Made by a program: the position numbers and the translations under genes. The notes beneath the pieces were generated by a model. That model did no database searches and was not told where the DNA came from. It saw only the letters and a program-made list of their open reading frames with translations. Source: Rhodosporidiobolus odoratus (taxonomy: Eukaryota; Basidiomycota; Microbotryomycetes; Sporidiobolales; Sporidiobolaceae). From it: DNA of 64,000 nucleotides. This document shows, one piece after another, positions 35,723-47,746 of the stretch. Each line of letters starts with the position of its first letter. Position 1 is the stretch's first letter. The stretch lies in the NCBI GenBank assembly GCA_034387635.1, contig JAOANU010000008.1, positions 62,001-126,000 on the forward strand. Direction: 5' to 3'.

Positions 35723-38700
35723 ATGGCCGCTCAACGTCCTCTTCCTTCGGATTCTGGCGTCTACGCCTATCTCAAGAACGTCGACACGCTGAGCGAGACC
35801 GGGAAGGACTTTCAGGGATGGAAGCTTAGGATGGAGCGGGCGCTTAGGACGGGAGGAGTATGGGATATGGTCCAGCAAACTCCACCTGCTTGACCTACGG
35901 TGGTGGACCCGGCGGCGCCTACGGCAGAAGAGCTTAGGGCGGTTGAGAGATGGGAATCCGGCGAGGATCGGGCGCTCAACATCATTTACGCCAAGGTCAG
36001 CAACCCTCTCACCAATCAGCTTACCGGCTACAATTCGTCGGCAGCTTGGGAGTACCTTCGCAATCGATTCGAGCTCACCGACCAAGTTACCGTTCAAGGT
36101 ATCATCGCCTCCCTCCTTTCCGCCAAGAGCCGCGCTGGCAACGATGTCGGCAAACTCCTCGATATCCACGAGGAAATTCTCGCGTCGTCTCGGGCTATCA
36201 ACTTTACTCTCTCTCGTGAAGTTCCCGATATCTCTTCCTCGACCGAGTCTATTCGTGCCGATCAACGCCAGCTCAACCTCATCTACTCCGAGTTCATCTT
36301 CTCCGCCCTCCCTTCCTCCGCTCTCTGGCAGTCGTGGATTACCGTCTATCGCCAAGCCGAGCATTCGGAGTTTGATCCCCTCCATGTTATCGCCGCTGTC
36401 CGGAACGAACATAATCGTCAACGTTCCGTCTCTACCTCTTCTTCCGACTCTCCTTCTTCCTTGATCCTCGGCAATTCTTCTTCTTCGTCTTCATCGGCTC
36501 TCGTCACCACTTCGAAATCCTCCGCCAACTCTACCGGTGGTAGGAAGACGACTCGTCCGAAGTGCAAGCACTGCCAGAAGACAGCGCCGAACCATGATCC
36601 GGAGAAATGTTGGTCGAACCCTTCCAACCCGAAGAACAAATTAGGGTCTGGAGGGTCGGATAGTGGCAACGGTGGAGGGAAGAAGGGTAAAGGCGGAGGA
36701 GGGAAGAATGGAAGCTCGGGCGGAGGATCGGGAGGGACGGAGAAGGTCGACTATTCTGCTGCCACCATCGAAGTGGTAGACGACGACTATCAGGCGCCCA
36801 CCTCGTTCTACTTGGACTCGTGTGCGAGCAGCCACGTCGCCGCCGATCGGTCGAGGTTTACCGAATATAAGCTCTCGCCGAGGTCCCTCGTCACCGTCAA
36901 CGGTTCTCAGCAACTCGTCGTCGGAGTCGGGAGCGTCCCTATCGTCTCGCTTACCCCTTCTGGGGCGAAGACGGTTCTTCTTAAGGACGCCTTACACGTT
37001 CCCTCGAGCGCCTTTAACCTCATTTCCACCGGTCGTTTCCTCGACGCCGACTTCACTCTCGAAGCGTCGAAATCCGGCTATCGTATCCTCGCTCCCTCGT
37101 CTCGTTCCGTCGTCCTTTCTGCCGTTACGGGCGCTCAGCGCATTCCTCAGGTCACTCTCGAAGATCCCGTCGCCGCCATTATCTCTTCTTCCGTCGACAG
37201 TCGCGTTGAAGCCGTCTCTATTGCTCACCTTCGCTTCGGTCACCCCGGCAAAGGAGCGATGCGCGACTTACTTCGCCTCGGCGCCGTAAAAGGATTTACC
37301 ACGACCGACATCAACAAGTTCTTTGAGAAATCCTGTCCCGCCTGTCGCCTCGGCAAGACCACCCGTCTTCCTTTCCCCATCTCCGAGAAGCACGCTTCGA
37401 AACCATTCGAGCGTCTCCATTCCGACCTCGCTGGCCCCTTCCGCTTTAAGTCGTGGGGGGACGCCAAATACTTCGTCATCTTTGTCGACGAGGCTAGCGG
37501 TTGGGTTGATGGGGAACCTCTTAAGGACAAGACGGAGGTTCTTTCCGCCTCTCGCAAGATCATCGCTCGACTTCGCGAAAGGTTCAAGGACTCCCGGGTT
37601 CCTGTTTCCTCGACGACCATCCTCCAGACCGACAACGGCACCGAGTATACCTCTAAAGCCTTCGAGTCGATGCTCGCCGACGAAAACATCACCCATTCCT
37701 ACTCCGTTCCCTATACCCCGCAGCAGAACGGTCGTTCCGAACGCTTCGTGCGCACCATTAAGGATCGCGTTACCGTTCTCCTTGCTTCGGCCAACCTTAG
37801 CCAGAAGTATTGGGCGGAGGTCTTCTTCTTCGCACTCTTCCTTACCCAGAACCTTCCCTATTCTCCTAACCGAGGAGAAACCCCTCATCATTTTCTCTTC
37901 GGCCGGCATTCTCCCTTCTTCTTTCTCTCCGCGCCTCTCGTCCTCGGCCAAGACGTCTGGATCCACGATCCCGACGCGCCTACCTTCGGCAATAAGGCTG
38001 TACAGGACATCTTCCTTGGCGTTGGAGAAGGTCGCGGCCGTAAGGCATATCGCGTCCAGAAGAAGGGTGCCCCAGGGACGAATCTTCGTTGGGCAAAGGA
38101 TGTTTCAGTCGCGAAGAGGGATTCGGAGGATTTAGGTTCTCGGGATGTTGAAGACGATGACTACTTTTGGGATGATGAGGACCTCGCCGAGGAGAAGCAA
38201 GCTTCCGAGCTGCTCTCCAAGAAGGAGAGGAGCGGGCCTTATTCGTCGTCGCCGATTTATTCGCCGGGCGCTATTTTCCCCTTTGGCGGTTGGAGAACGA
38301 CTACCTCCCCCGCAGCTCCTACTTCTTTCTCTCCCTCCTCCACTCCCGTTCTCACTCGCATTGGGGACGAGGAGGAGCCCTATCCAAATCTCTCCGAACG
38401 CTCTCGCGCCGAGCGTCTCGGTTCGCTATCTCCCTCTTTCGATACTTCCGATTCGGACGTCGTAGGGGTCGTCCTGATTTCCGTTGCCTTCGAGCCGGAT
38501 GAAGGTGATCACTATGCCCTGTTCTATTTACCTGGCTTCGCTTCCTCTGACACGGCTCTTGCCAACGTCAAGAAGACCTTCTCAATCGGAGACCGTCCCC
38601 CTCCCAGTACTCCGAGGAATTCGAAAGAGGCCTTGTCCTCGATCTACTCGGACGAATGGAGGGCCGGCTTCATTGAGGAGTGGGATGGGTTCAAGAAACA

Positions 38701-40204
38701 GGGCGCCGTCTCGTCCGAACTTTATAAAACATTCCCTGGAATGAAAGTTCTAGGTACGAGATGGCACCTCGATGCCCGTCTTTCTCCTTCAAAGAAGGAG
38801 GCGGAGCTCAAGTCGAGGTTAGTCGTTCAAGGTTGTAAAACCATTCCCTTTCTCTCGACATTCGGCCCAACCTTCACCCCTCTCCCGAAATGGGACCTCG
38901 TTTCTCTCTTTCTTATCCTCGCATCTCGTTACCGTCTTCCCGTCTGGCTTACCGACTTCGCCAAGGCCTACCTCGGCGCGACTGTTCAGACGAGCGGTGA
39001 GCCGGTCTTCATCAAAGAGCCACCGCATCTCGAGGTCGAGGGGCATGAGAACAAGGTTTACCGTCTCCTTCGGGCCGCCTACGGGCTTCCTCAATCCGGG
39101 CGGGCCTTTCATCTTCATACGAAGGAGAAGTTCGAGGAGTTCGGGTTGGTCGCGGTCTCGGACGAGGCCACTCTCTATCTCGGTCGCATAGGCGCCGATT
39201 TCGTCCTCTACCTTGTCTACGTCGACGATGGTATGATCGCTGGTAAGGAGTCCGTCGTCTCTAACGTCCTTTCTCAGGTCGACGAAGAGTTCGACATTAC
39301 CTTTCAAGGACCCCTCAATGGCCAGACGTTCCTCGGTCGCGAGATCGAATACGACCACCTTTCCGGCAAAGTCGTCGTCCGCGTCGAGAACCACATTAAG
39401 AAGGCCCTCAAGCTTCACAACTTCGAGGACGTCAAGCCACTTCATCTTCCTATCCAGCCTGACGTTAAATACGTCGCTCATGAAGGACAACCAGTTCGTA
39501 CGAGCGAGTACCTTTCCGCCGTCGGTTCCCTCCTTTTCATCGCGACGACTCGGCCCGATATCCAATTCGCGGTCGGCGTCGCCTCCAGGTTCTCCTCTAA
39601 CCTGGGCCCTCATCATTGGAACCTCGTCAAGCGCATTTTCGCTTATCTTTCCGTTACTTCCTCTGTCGGCCTTTCTCTCGGTCTCGACATGAAGAAGGGA
39701 GAAGGTTTAGTCGCATTCGTTGATTCCGATTTCGCCGGCGACCTCTCTTCGAGGAAGTCTACTTCCGGCATCATTCTTACCCTCGATGGTTCTCCTCTTT
39801 CTACCATCTCCCGCCTTCAATCGTCCGTCACTCGCTCCACCTTTCAGGCTGAGCTGTCGGCGATGTCGACCGGGTTGGTCGAGCTCGAGTGGTATTCCTC
39901 CCTTCTCTCCTCTCTTCCCATCGGTAACGACACCCCTCTCACCATCCGCTCCGACGATCTCTCCGGCGTTAATTCTCTTCGTTCCCCCGACTACGTTGAA
40001 CATCAGAAGCACCACGACATCAAGCTTCGCTACATTCGCGAGCAAATCGAACGTGGCTTCGTCAACGTCGAATGGGTTTCCGGCGTCGAGAATCCTGCCG
40101 ACCTTCTTACGAAGGCTCTTCCCGCTAAGCAGGCTAAGGAATTAGGGAGTATGATCGGATTGGTTGGTTGGCCAGAGGCCGCTGGTGGTTGGGGATCTCG
40201 TTAA
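35723..40204 (+). pseudogene. Copia-1 gag-pol polyprotein with one internal stop
   Basis: The frame starts at ATG 35723, meets TGA at codon 57 (35891) and then runs open to 40204. Counted from 35900, the order is gag; a zinc knuckle of unusual spacing CX2CX6HX4C near residue 220; protease with LDSCASSH near 305 (DSC instead of the common DSG); integrase zinc finger HLRFGH...CPACRLGK near 440-485; integrase core from DLAGPF near 508; reverse transcriptase with YVDDGMIAG near 1107; and RNase H with DSDFAGDLSSRKSTSG near 1274. Order IN-RT-RH is diagnostic of Copia. The stop would need readthrough or a different start for expression, so this copy is probably inactive. Confidence 0.9.
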
Positions 40205-40211
40205 GGAGGAG

Positions 40212-40623
40212 TGTTGGTTGCGAGAGTAGTTCAGGGTGGGCGGAAGACTTGAGGAGGAGTTGATGTTTGGTTTGGGAAGGTCGAAGTCGGAGAGATGAAT
40301 CTTTCTTCTCTCTTTCTCGCTTCGCTTCACCTCGGTTCTTGTTCTCCGTTACTTCTTTGGTTAGCCACTACCTTTCCCAAGTTGTTCCTATCCCTCCTTC
40401 GTCGGTGTTACCTTCGTGCCTGGGAGAATTGTGAGACAGTCCGTCGTACTACCTACACTTCCCTATATAACCTCGTCTTCCTTTCTTTCCTTTCTCTTCT
40501 TCACCGTTCACACTTCGTTCTCTCTCGCCTCTAGGTAAGTAGTCCTTTCTTAGTTAGCTGCTATACCATACACCGTTCACACTTCGTTCTCTCTCGCCTC
40601 TAGCGAGGCATCATATCGCTACA
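40212..40623 (+). repeat. Copia-1 right LTR
   Basis: Same 412-bp sequence as the left LTR as far as can be read. It is followed by the duplicated target GCCGG and then Gypsy-1 sequence. Confidence 0.93.
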
Positions 40624-40628
40624 GCCGG

Positions 40629-40791
40629 TATACCAATGGGGCGTGGCTTGATCTTCGATTCTTCGTCCTTGAGATCGATGCGACCGTTGACCGGTCAAAG
40701 AGGCGGTAATCGGGAAGGCAATTCGGAAACGAGAACGTCAGCAAACTTGTCGAGTAACACAGCAAGACGCGCCTGTGCTTCAGAATCCGTT
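40629..40791 (-). pseudogene. Gypsy-1 fragment between Copia-1 and Copia-2 (protease-RT linker)
   Basis: On the minus strand it reads as the Ty3-type linker: LLDKFADVLVSELPSRLPPL, a stop (TGA at 40695-40697), then PVNGRIDLKDE. The frame continues on both sides once the two Copia elements are removed. The stop sits in TTTGACC, where TTCGA (Arg) would keep the frame open. Confidence 0.85.
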
Positions 40792-40796
40792 ATGTC

Positions 40797-41043
40797 TGTT
40801 AGTTAGGAGGGGTGTTGGTTGCGACGAAGTCGACGAGGAAGAAAGATGACAGTTGAGGGGAGGTAGAAGAAGGAGGGGACTTAGAGATGGCAGGCGAGAG
40901 ATTGAGCCGGTTCTCCAAGGCTCATAACGATCTCTCTGCTCGCCAAGTCCGTAGTACTTTCTTACTAGCTTCTCTCATCTGGAATCCAAGGCTCATAACG
41001 ATCTCTCTGCTCGCCAGCTTCTCTCAAGGGAGAAGCTTATTTA
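40797..41043 (+). repeat. Copia-2 left LTR
   Basis: 247 bp. It contains the 33-bp repeat seen in the right LTR, but the splice-like junction after the first unit reads GCCAAGTCCG instead of GCCAGGTCCG. Confidence 0.9.
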
Positions 41044-41240
41044 TGGTAGCACCTTTGAGTCCACGATCCGAAGCCTTCCACGCCAGTCAGTCCGCACTTC
41101 AAGGAGCAGCAGAGACAACTGAGCACCTAGACCCCGCCAACATCCCACTCCCTCCTTCCCCCGCCATCTCAACCTCCGAATCCGAACATCTCGACACTCT
41201 CCCCACTTTGATCTCACCTCGTCCTGCATCTCAAACTCGA

Positions 41241-44200
41241 ATGAGCGCCTCCACTTCGTCATCCCTCGCCAAAGACACCCTCGAGTCACTTGGCAAGCTC
41301 ACTGCCGCCACTTGGCAAGAGTGGAAGGTTTACCTCCCGAAAGCTCTTGCAGCGGTCCCCGCGAACCAGCCGCCGGCTTCTACCTCAACGGCATCCTCAA
41401 GAAGCCCGCCTACTCCCTCGACACGATCGCCACGGTGCTCGCCGATGCTGAGAAGCGCGGCGAATTCAAGAAGTGGGTCTCACTCGCCGATTCCCTCAAG
41501 CTTCTCGTCGTCAACTACGGCGGGAGTGACGCTAAGGCAAGGGTACAAGGTTTCGAGACGGAGTTAGGCGACGCGAAGGGCTTGTGGGATAAGTTAGAGG
41601 GGTGGTACGGAACGACGGGCACGGGTATCGAAAAGGTCGCAATCGTTTCAAAGCTATGGCACGAGAGGTGGGATGAGGTGGAGTCACCAGCACTATTCTT
41701 CGCTCGCTACACCTCCCTCAGTGACCGTCTCAACATCGCCTACAAAGCCGACGCCCTTCTCGCTATCAATCAATCTGACCCCTCAGTCATTGCCGCCCGA
41801 AACGCCTCTCTCAACGACTTCCTTCTCCGCGACATGATCATTTCCTTCCTTCCGTCCTCTTACGCCGACACTCTCGCTCCAAACTGGACCAGCAAGACGA
41901 CTCTGGAGGAGGTGAAGACGGGCGTTCAGAACTTGTGGGCGACGCGGACCACCCAGGAGGAGATAGCTGGAGAAGAGGCCCGACGGGTCGGGAGGACGGT
42001 GATGAAGCCGCAGAAGGGGAGACCGGAGGGAGAGTACCAGGGAAAGGGCAAGAAGGGAGGGAGAGGGAACGGACAGGCCCGCCTCCCGGCCGATCGCTAC
42101 TCTGGGTGGGAAAAGTGGAGGGGCAGGACGTTTGTTGACGCGAACGACATGCGGCGCTTCAAGATCCCTCCGGGGACCTGCTTCGCCTGCTTCAAGGATG
42201 GGCATCGCCGCACCGACTGTCACATCAAGGATAACTCGACCGCGACCGCCCGATCCCGCGCCGACGAGCTCAAGAAGAACGGTATCATGGTACCGCTTGA
42301 AGACGCCAACGCCCTCATTGTTGCCGACATGACCCAACCCGACCGCCCCACCCTTGACGCCCTCGTCGCCCGTCTCACGTCCCTCCCTCTCGACGACGAT
42401 CGCCACGCCGCTCCCGCTCCTACCTCTCCTGTCCCTCACGCTTCACTCTCGGTCATTGACGAGGAAGTCGTAACTCGTCCTCGCACCTTCCGTGTTATAG
42501 ACACTAGCGATGACACCGATACCGTATCGTCCCCCGACACCCTCTTCGCTCACTCCGCGACCGCCCACGTGAGCCGTCCCTCTAAGTACATCCTCGACTC
42601 TGGCGCCACCAAGCACTTCACAACTCGCCGCGATCACCTTCACGACTATGTCCCCTACACGTCGCCCCGCAGCATTAGCCGCGCGTTCGGTAGCGTCGGC
42701 GTCGCCCTCGGGGAAGGAAACCTCCACTTCAACTTCCCAGCTGGCCCGATCATCCTCACTGGCGTAATGCTCGTCCCCAACCTCGGCGTCAACCTCGTCT
42801 CGATGACTCGCCTCATGATGGCGGGTATGCAATTCCTCAACACCCGCACCACCCTCACCCTCCTGGATGAAAGTCGCCGTTTGGTCGCCCGCCTACCAGT
42901 CGGTGCTTCGATCACTATTGAGGCAAGCCGCGTGATCCCTTCTCCTCTCCTCCCTCTTCCCTCTTCTGCCTTAAACCCTCCCAAAGCGACCTCCCCGGGC
43001 GTTTTTCTCGCTACCTTGAGCAGTACTGACGCTTGCGTCTGGCACTCGCGAACAGGGCATCTCAGCGGTGAGCGGCTAGGGATGCTAGCAGCGGGAGGGG
43101 GAAAAGGCGTAGAGATAGGCGGTTGGAAAAATGGGATTACGTTTTCCTCGTGCGAAGCCTGTGCCGCCGGGAAGATCACGCGCTCTGCGGTTGGGAAGAA
43201 GAGTGAGCCAGCGACTCGGCGGGTGGAACGCCTCGTGGCGGACGTTTGGGGCCCCTCTCCCATTGCTGGAGCGGACGGCTCGAGGTTTATTGTTGGGATG
43301 GTCGACAGTGCGAGTAGGTATATGTGGGTAAAAGGGATTAAGGCGAAGAGTAAAGTTGGGCCGGTTGTTAAGGGATGGATCAAGGAGCGGGAACGCGAGA
43401 CGGGTGAGAAGGTCGTGGTTTTTCAGTCTGACCACGGTGGGGAGTTTGTCGGAGGACCGCTTCCCGGCTTTCTGAGGACGCAGGGCATCAAGCACTTCAA
43501 GACTGTCCCTTACGTCCACGGCCAGAACGGTCTAATCGAACGACAGTGGAGAACCCTCTTCGAAACCGTCCGTTGCTGGCTGTACGAATCCGGCCTTCCG
43601 ACCTCCTTCTGGATCCACGCCCTCTACAGCGCCAACCACGTCCGTAACCTTTCGCCTACCATCTCGCTTCCTTCCTCCATCTCCCCCTCCCACGCCTACC
43701 ATGGTGCAGTCCCCGATCTATCTCACCTCCGGGCCTGGGGTTGTGTAGCACACCTCTATGTTGATGGACCTAAGAGAGGGGGTAAAGTAGAACCGAGGAG
43801 CATTCGGGCTCGTTTTGTCGGTTATGTGGACGGGATTAAGGGTTGGAAGTTTTGGGTGCCGGAATGGAAAAGGATGGTAATGGGTTGGTCTGTGCGTTGG
43901 TTCGAGACGGAGTATGGAAAGGTGCGGACGACCGAGGAGGATGCAGGGATTGAGAAATGGTTAGGAGAAATGTTGGAGAAGGCAGATGAGGTTGATGAAG
44001 GAAGAAGGATGCCGGAGGAGGGGAAGGTAAAACCGCCGCAATCAGCGGTAGAGGAAGACTTTCCGCCCTCCTTCTCCCCTCCCAGATCACCTAACTCTCC
44101 CTCTCCCTCTCTCCAATCCCTACCTCCCAAATCCCCATCCGAAGCCGAAATTTCGAATTCCCCTTCTACACAAGCCGAAACTCCCATTCCTACCCAACCT

Positions 44201-46239
44201 CAACCTCATACTCCCCCCCCGCTCCACTCAAGCCATCTCTGGCTCAGCCTGCCCCCACTCGACGCTCTCGCAGACTCGACAAACTCGAACCTGAAATTCG
44301 AGTTCCGCTAGAGGGAGCTCCCTCTTCCTCCCCCTCTCCCTCTCCTCCTCTCGACGACACCTCTTCGATCGCTCTCTCTACCTTCTCATCCGATTCGGGC
44401 CTGTCAGACCCCACCTTCGATTCCAAATCTACTACGAACCCCACCACTTCCCGACTCCCAGCGAGAAAAGTTGGCGACTCCCGCTTCCCTTATCCTAAAG
44501 CGCGACCCAACCGAGGCGAACTCGCCTTCGCAGTACTTGACCCCGACCTCGACTCTGACCCCTCAGCAGTTGAACACCTCACCATCTCTCTCTCCCCTGA
44601 GGAAGCCGCCTTCGCTCTTGGGGGCGAGTGGGGCAATATTGATCATCCAACGATCAAGCAGGCCATGGCGAGGCCAGATTGGGAAAAGTTCAGGCTGGCT
44701 TTGGAAGTTGAGTTGGCAGTCTTGGACGCGATGAAGACGGTGAAAGGCGGGATGAAAGAGGGACTCATGGATTTACCCGCGGGTAAGAAGGCTATCCCTC
44801 TCAAGTGGGTCCTGGTGATCAAGCGAGACGGCGAGGGACGTATCATCAAGTACAAGGCCCGCCTGGTCGCCCGAGGCGATCGTCAAATCGACGGTGTAGA
44901 CTACGACGAAACGCACTCCTCTACGGTTCGCCTCACCACTGTTCGCCTAATCTACGCCCTTCTCGCCCGTCACCCAAGCTGGCGCCTTCTCCAATTTGAC
45001 GTCACTTCCGCCTATCTACACGGCCTCCTTGACCACGAAATCTATATCCAACAACCTCCCGGCTTCGAAAATCCAAACTTCCCTCGCCGCGTCCTCCGCC
45101 TCCAACGAGCGTTATATGGGCTAAAGCAAGGTGGACGGGAATGGCAGAAGGTCTTTAAGGAAGAATTGGAGAAACTTGGATTCAAACGTTGCGAGGCAGA
45201 CCACGGACTTTATGTGAGGAGACGGAAGGGGAGGGTGGCACTTGTGCCTACCCATGTTGATGATGGGCTGATTGTTGGTGATGACGACTTGCAGGGGATT
45301 CTGGACGAGCTAAATGAGGCATTTGAAGGGAAGGTTAAGAGGGAAGACGACGGGTTGTTCCTGGGAATGAGGGTGAAGAGGAAGGAAGATGGAGGGGTCG
45401 CCATCGATCAAGGTCACTATGCCGCCTCCATCCTCGAACGCTTTGGTCTCAACAAACTCGACATCGCCTCTACTCCCATCGACTATTCCTCCCCTCTTCC
45501 GCCCCCGGCCACCGAGGATGAGCGTGTCGACGTACCGTACCGCGAGTTGCTCGGTGCGCTTGTTTGGCTCTCCTGCTGCACACGCCCCGACATCGCCTTC
45601 GCCGTATCAGTCGCCTCTCGCTTCTCCGCCTGTCCCGCCGATCGTCACTGGACAATGCTGAAGAGGATCTGCCGCTACATCTCGGGCACGATCAACCACG
45701 GCCTCCTCTATGCCCCGTCTTCCACCAATGCACCCTTTTCGCCTTCTCACCTGTCCGGCTGGAGCGACGCCGACCAGGAGACTCGTCGCAGCGTATCCGG
45801 CTTTGTCTTCTGCATTGGCGACGACTACTTCGTATTCACCGCAATCTCCTGGAACGCGAGGCGGCAACGGTCGGTCGCCATCTCCTCAACCGAAGCAGAA
45901 TATATGGCACTTTCAGAGGCAGCTAGAGAGGCGATATGGCTGAGGCAATTGTTGATGGAGATGGGGTTCCCTCCCACAGCCGCTACACTCATCCGAGGCG
46001 ACAACTCCGGGGCCCTCCTCCTGGCAAATCACCCCGCAGCACACGGTCGAACCAAGCATATTGCGGTGCACTATCACTTCACCAGGGAACGAGTCGAGGA
46101 AGGGACGGTTGAGTTGAAGTGGGTGCCAACGGGGGAAATGGCGGCGGACTTGATGACGAAGGGATTGGCGCCGGCCAAGCACTACCTCTTCGCCAAGAAG
46201 TGTGGGATGGTCGACTGTCGACGCAAGGGGGGGTGTTAG
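41241..46239 (+). pseudogene. Copia-2 gag-pol with two frameshifts
   Basis: The likely start is ATG 41241 (MSASTSSSLAKDTLESLGK). The frame must shift by one near 41350-41375 to continue into GFYLNGILKKPAYSLDTI. A canonical zinc knuckle (CFACFKDGHRRTDCH) lies near 42178. Protease is LDSGATKHF, the integrase finger is HSRTGH...CEACAAGK, and the integrase core starts at ADVWGPS. A second shift is needed at a run of nine C near 44211-44220, because the first frame ends at 44311 while the frame with IRVPLEGA runs on into reverse transcriptase (HVDDGLIVG near 45255), RNase H and the stop at 46239. Either real mutations or base-calling errors in the C run would give this picture. Confidence 0.85.
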
Positions 46240-46480
46240 TTAGGAGGGGTGTTGGTTGCGACAAAGTCGACGAGGAAGAAAGATGACAGTTGAGGGGAGG
46301 TAGAAGAAGGAGGGGACTTAGAGATGGCAGGCGAGAGATTGAGCCGGTTCTCCAAGGCTCATAACGATCTCTCTGCTCGCCAGGTCCGTAGTACTTTCTT
46401 ACTAGCTTCTCTCATCTGGAATCCAAGGCTCATAACGATCTCTCTGCTCGCCAGCTTCTCTCAAGGGAGAAGCTTATTTG
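46234..46480 (+). repeat. Copia-2 right LTR
   Basis: 247 bp. Direct 33-bp repeat at 46351-46383 and 46422-46454, both ending GCTCGCCAG; the first is followed by GTCCGTAG. Confidence 0.9.
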
Positions 46481-46485
46481 ATGTC

Positions 46486-47266
46486 TTCGACAGACGGATC
46501 GTTGTCAAGTTCCCTAAGCAACGGGTTGGGAGGCTCGACATCGACGAAATCGTCGAGACCTTGAACCTCCGCATGGATGGCACAAACCACGAATCGGTGG
46601 GCTTCGTCGTCTGTCATAGGCTGAGAGACGAAACCGAGGTTATCGAAGTTTCCTTGTGGCTGGAGATGATATCGACCATTAGAGAAATCAACAACATCGT
46701 CACGCGGGCCTGTGGGAACGACAAAGACATGAGTGGAGGATACAGCGTAGTTCGTGTCTCTCAACCATGGTACACCAAGAATGGTGTCGATGCCTTCAGG
46801 TAGAGGGGCAACAAAGAAAGAACGGCGGGCAAGCGGTGCCGTTCCTACCGTGACATCTACATCCGAGTAGACGCCGAGTCAGATCTCATGGCCTTCTGCA
46901 CCCAACTGTGCATGGAGCGGGGCGAGTAGGCGATGGAAGGTGAGACCAAGGCAATGGGCGAGGGCGGACGATAGAACGTCGGCCTGGGACCCGGAGTCGA
47001 TGAGAAGGACCGCGGGTAGGTTGCCAATGACACCAGTAGTCGTAAGAGGCTGACCAGCGACTTGCGGTTCAGGTATCCTCTTCTTTTTTCGGCGATTCTT
47101 GCGGCGCGTTGTCTGTGACAAGGGAACAGCCGGAAGGGAAGAGGAAGAAGAAAGAGCAACTTCAGTTTCATCGCGCGCCCCATCCTTCGATACAAGTGAC
47201 TCGTCTCCATCACTCCCAGCGGTAACACTGATCGTAGACAAATTTGAGTCGAGTGGGGGAGGAGGA
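46486..47266 (-). pseudogene. Gypsy-1 fragment carrying the aspartic protease
   Basis: Minus-strand reading gives a Ser/Lys-rich linker, then the retroviral-type protease block LLIDSGSQADVLSS with its catalytic DSG, a TGA stop at 46879-46881, and further protease sequence (GIDTILGVPWLRDTNY). The fragment is bounded by Gypsy-2 at one end and Copia-2 at the other. Confidence 0.85.
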
Positions 47267-47531
47267 TGTAAGGCTAGTGCCTCACTGGCAGTAGGAAAAG
47301 GAAGTGAGGTGGGAAAAGGTGAGACAACAGGCGGCGGAGGTTGAGGGATGAGCACTCTCGCCTCGGTTCTTCTCTTCACGCTCACGCTTACGGAGAACGA
47401 ACCAGGTGAGCTCCCATTTTGTAGCTTCTCTTCACGCTCACGCTTACGGAGAACGAACCAGCAATCCACGCTGTTCTCTTGTCTCTTCGTTGCAGTAGCG
47501 CCTCAGTGTTGGTCGTTTGAGCGACCTTCCA
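47267..47531 (+). repeat. Gypsy-2 left LTR
   Basis: 265 bp. Internal 37-bp direct repeat at 47369-47405 and 47425-47461 ending ACGAACCAG; the first copy is followed directly by GTGAGC. Confidence 0.93.
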
Positions 47532-47746
47532 CTTTTTGACAAGCGTACAAGCTGGCCAGCGGTACTCGTACATCTACTAGACGACTCGGCTACCTCCTAC
47601 CTGACCCTTCTATCTACCCTGTAGAGCGCCGACGTCGTAACACTTCATTCAACATCCCCTCCCTCTCCGACGAAGACGACACTACCGCCTCCTCTTCCTC
47701 CGAGACGGACGAACCCCCTAGTACACGGTCACGGTTACGGTCTCGC

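Larger units (their letters stand above)
34968..40623 (+). mobile_element. Copia-1: Ty1/Copia retrotransposon
   Basis: Full-length element of 5656 bp inserted in Gypsy-1. Its 412-bp LTRs (34968-35379, 40212-40623) appear identical, with TG..CA ends, so the insertion is recent. The target duplication GCCGG is at 34963-34967 and 40624-40628. A purine tract (AAGGAGGAG) sits directly before the right LTR. The gag-pol frame is open except for a single TGA at 35891-35893. Confidence 0.95.
40797..46480 (+). mobile_element. Copia-2: Ty1/Copia retrotransposon
   Basis: A 5684-bp element with 247-bp LTRs (40797-41043, 46234-46480) that differ at a few positions. The target duplication is ATGTC (40792-40796, 46481-46485). 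A possible primer-binding site TGGTAGCACC starts at 41044, and a purine tract AAGGGGGGG precedes the right LTR. The LTR begins TGTTAG but ends TTATTTA/G rather than CA. Two apparent frameshifts break the polyprotein. Confidence 0.92.
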
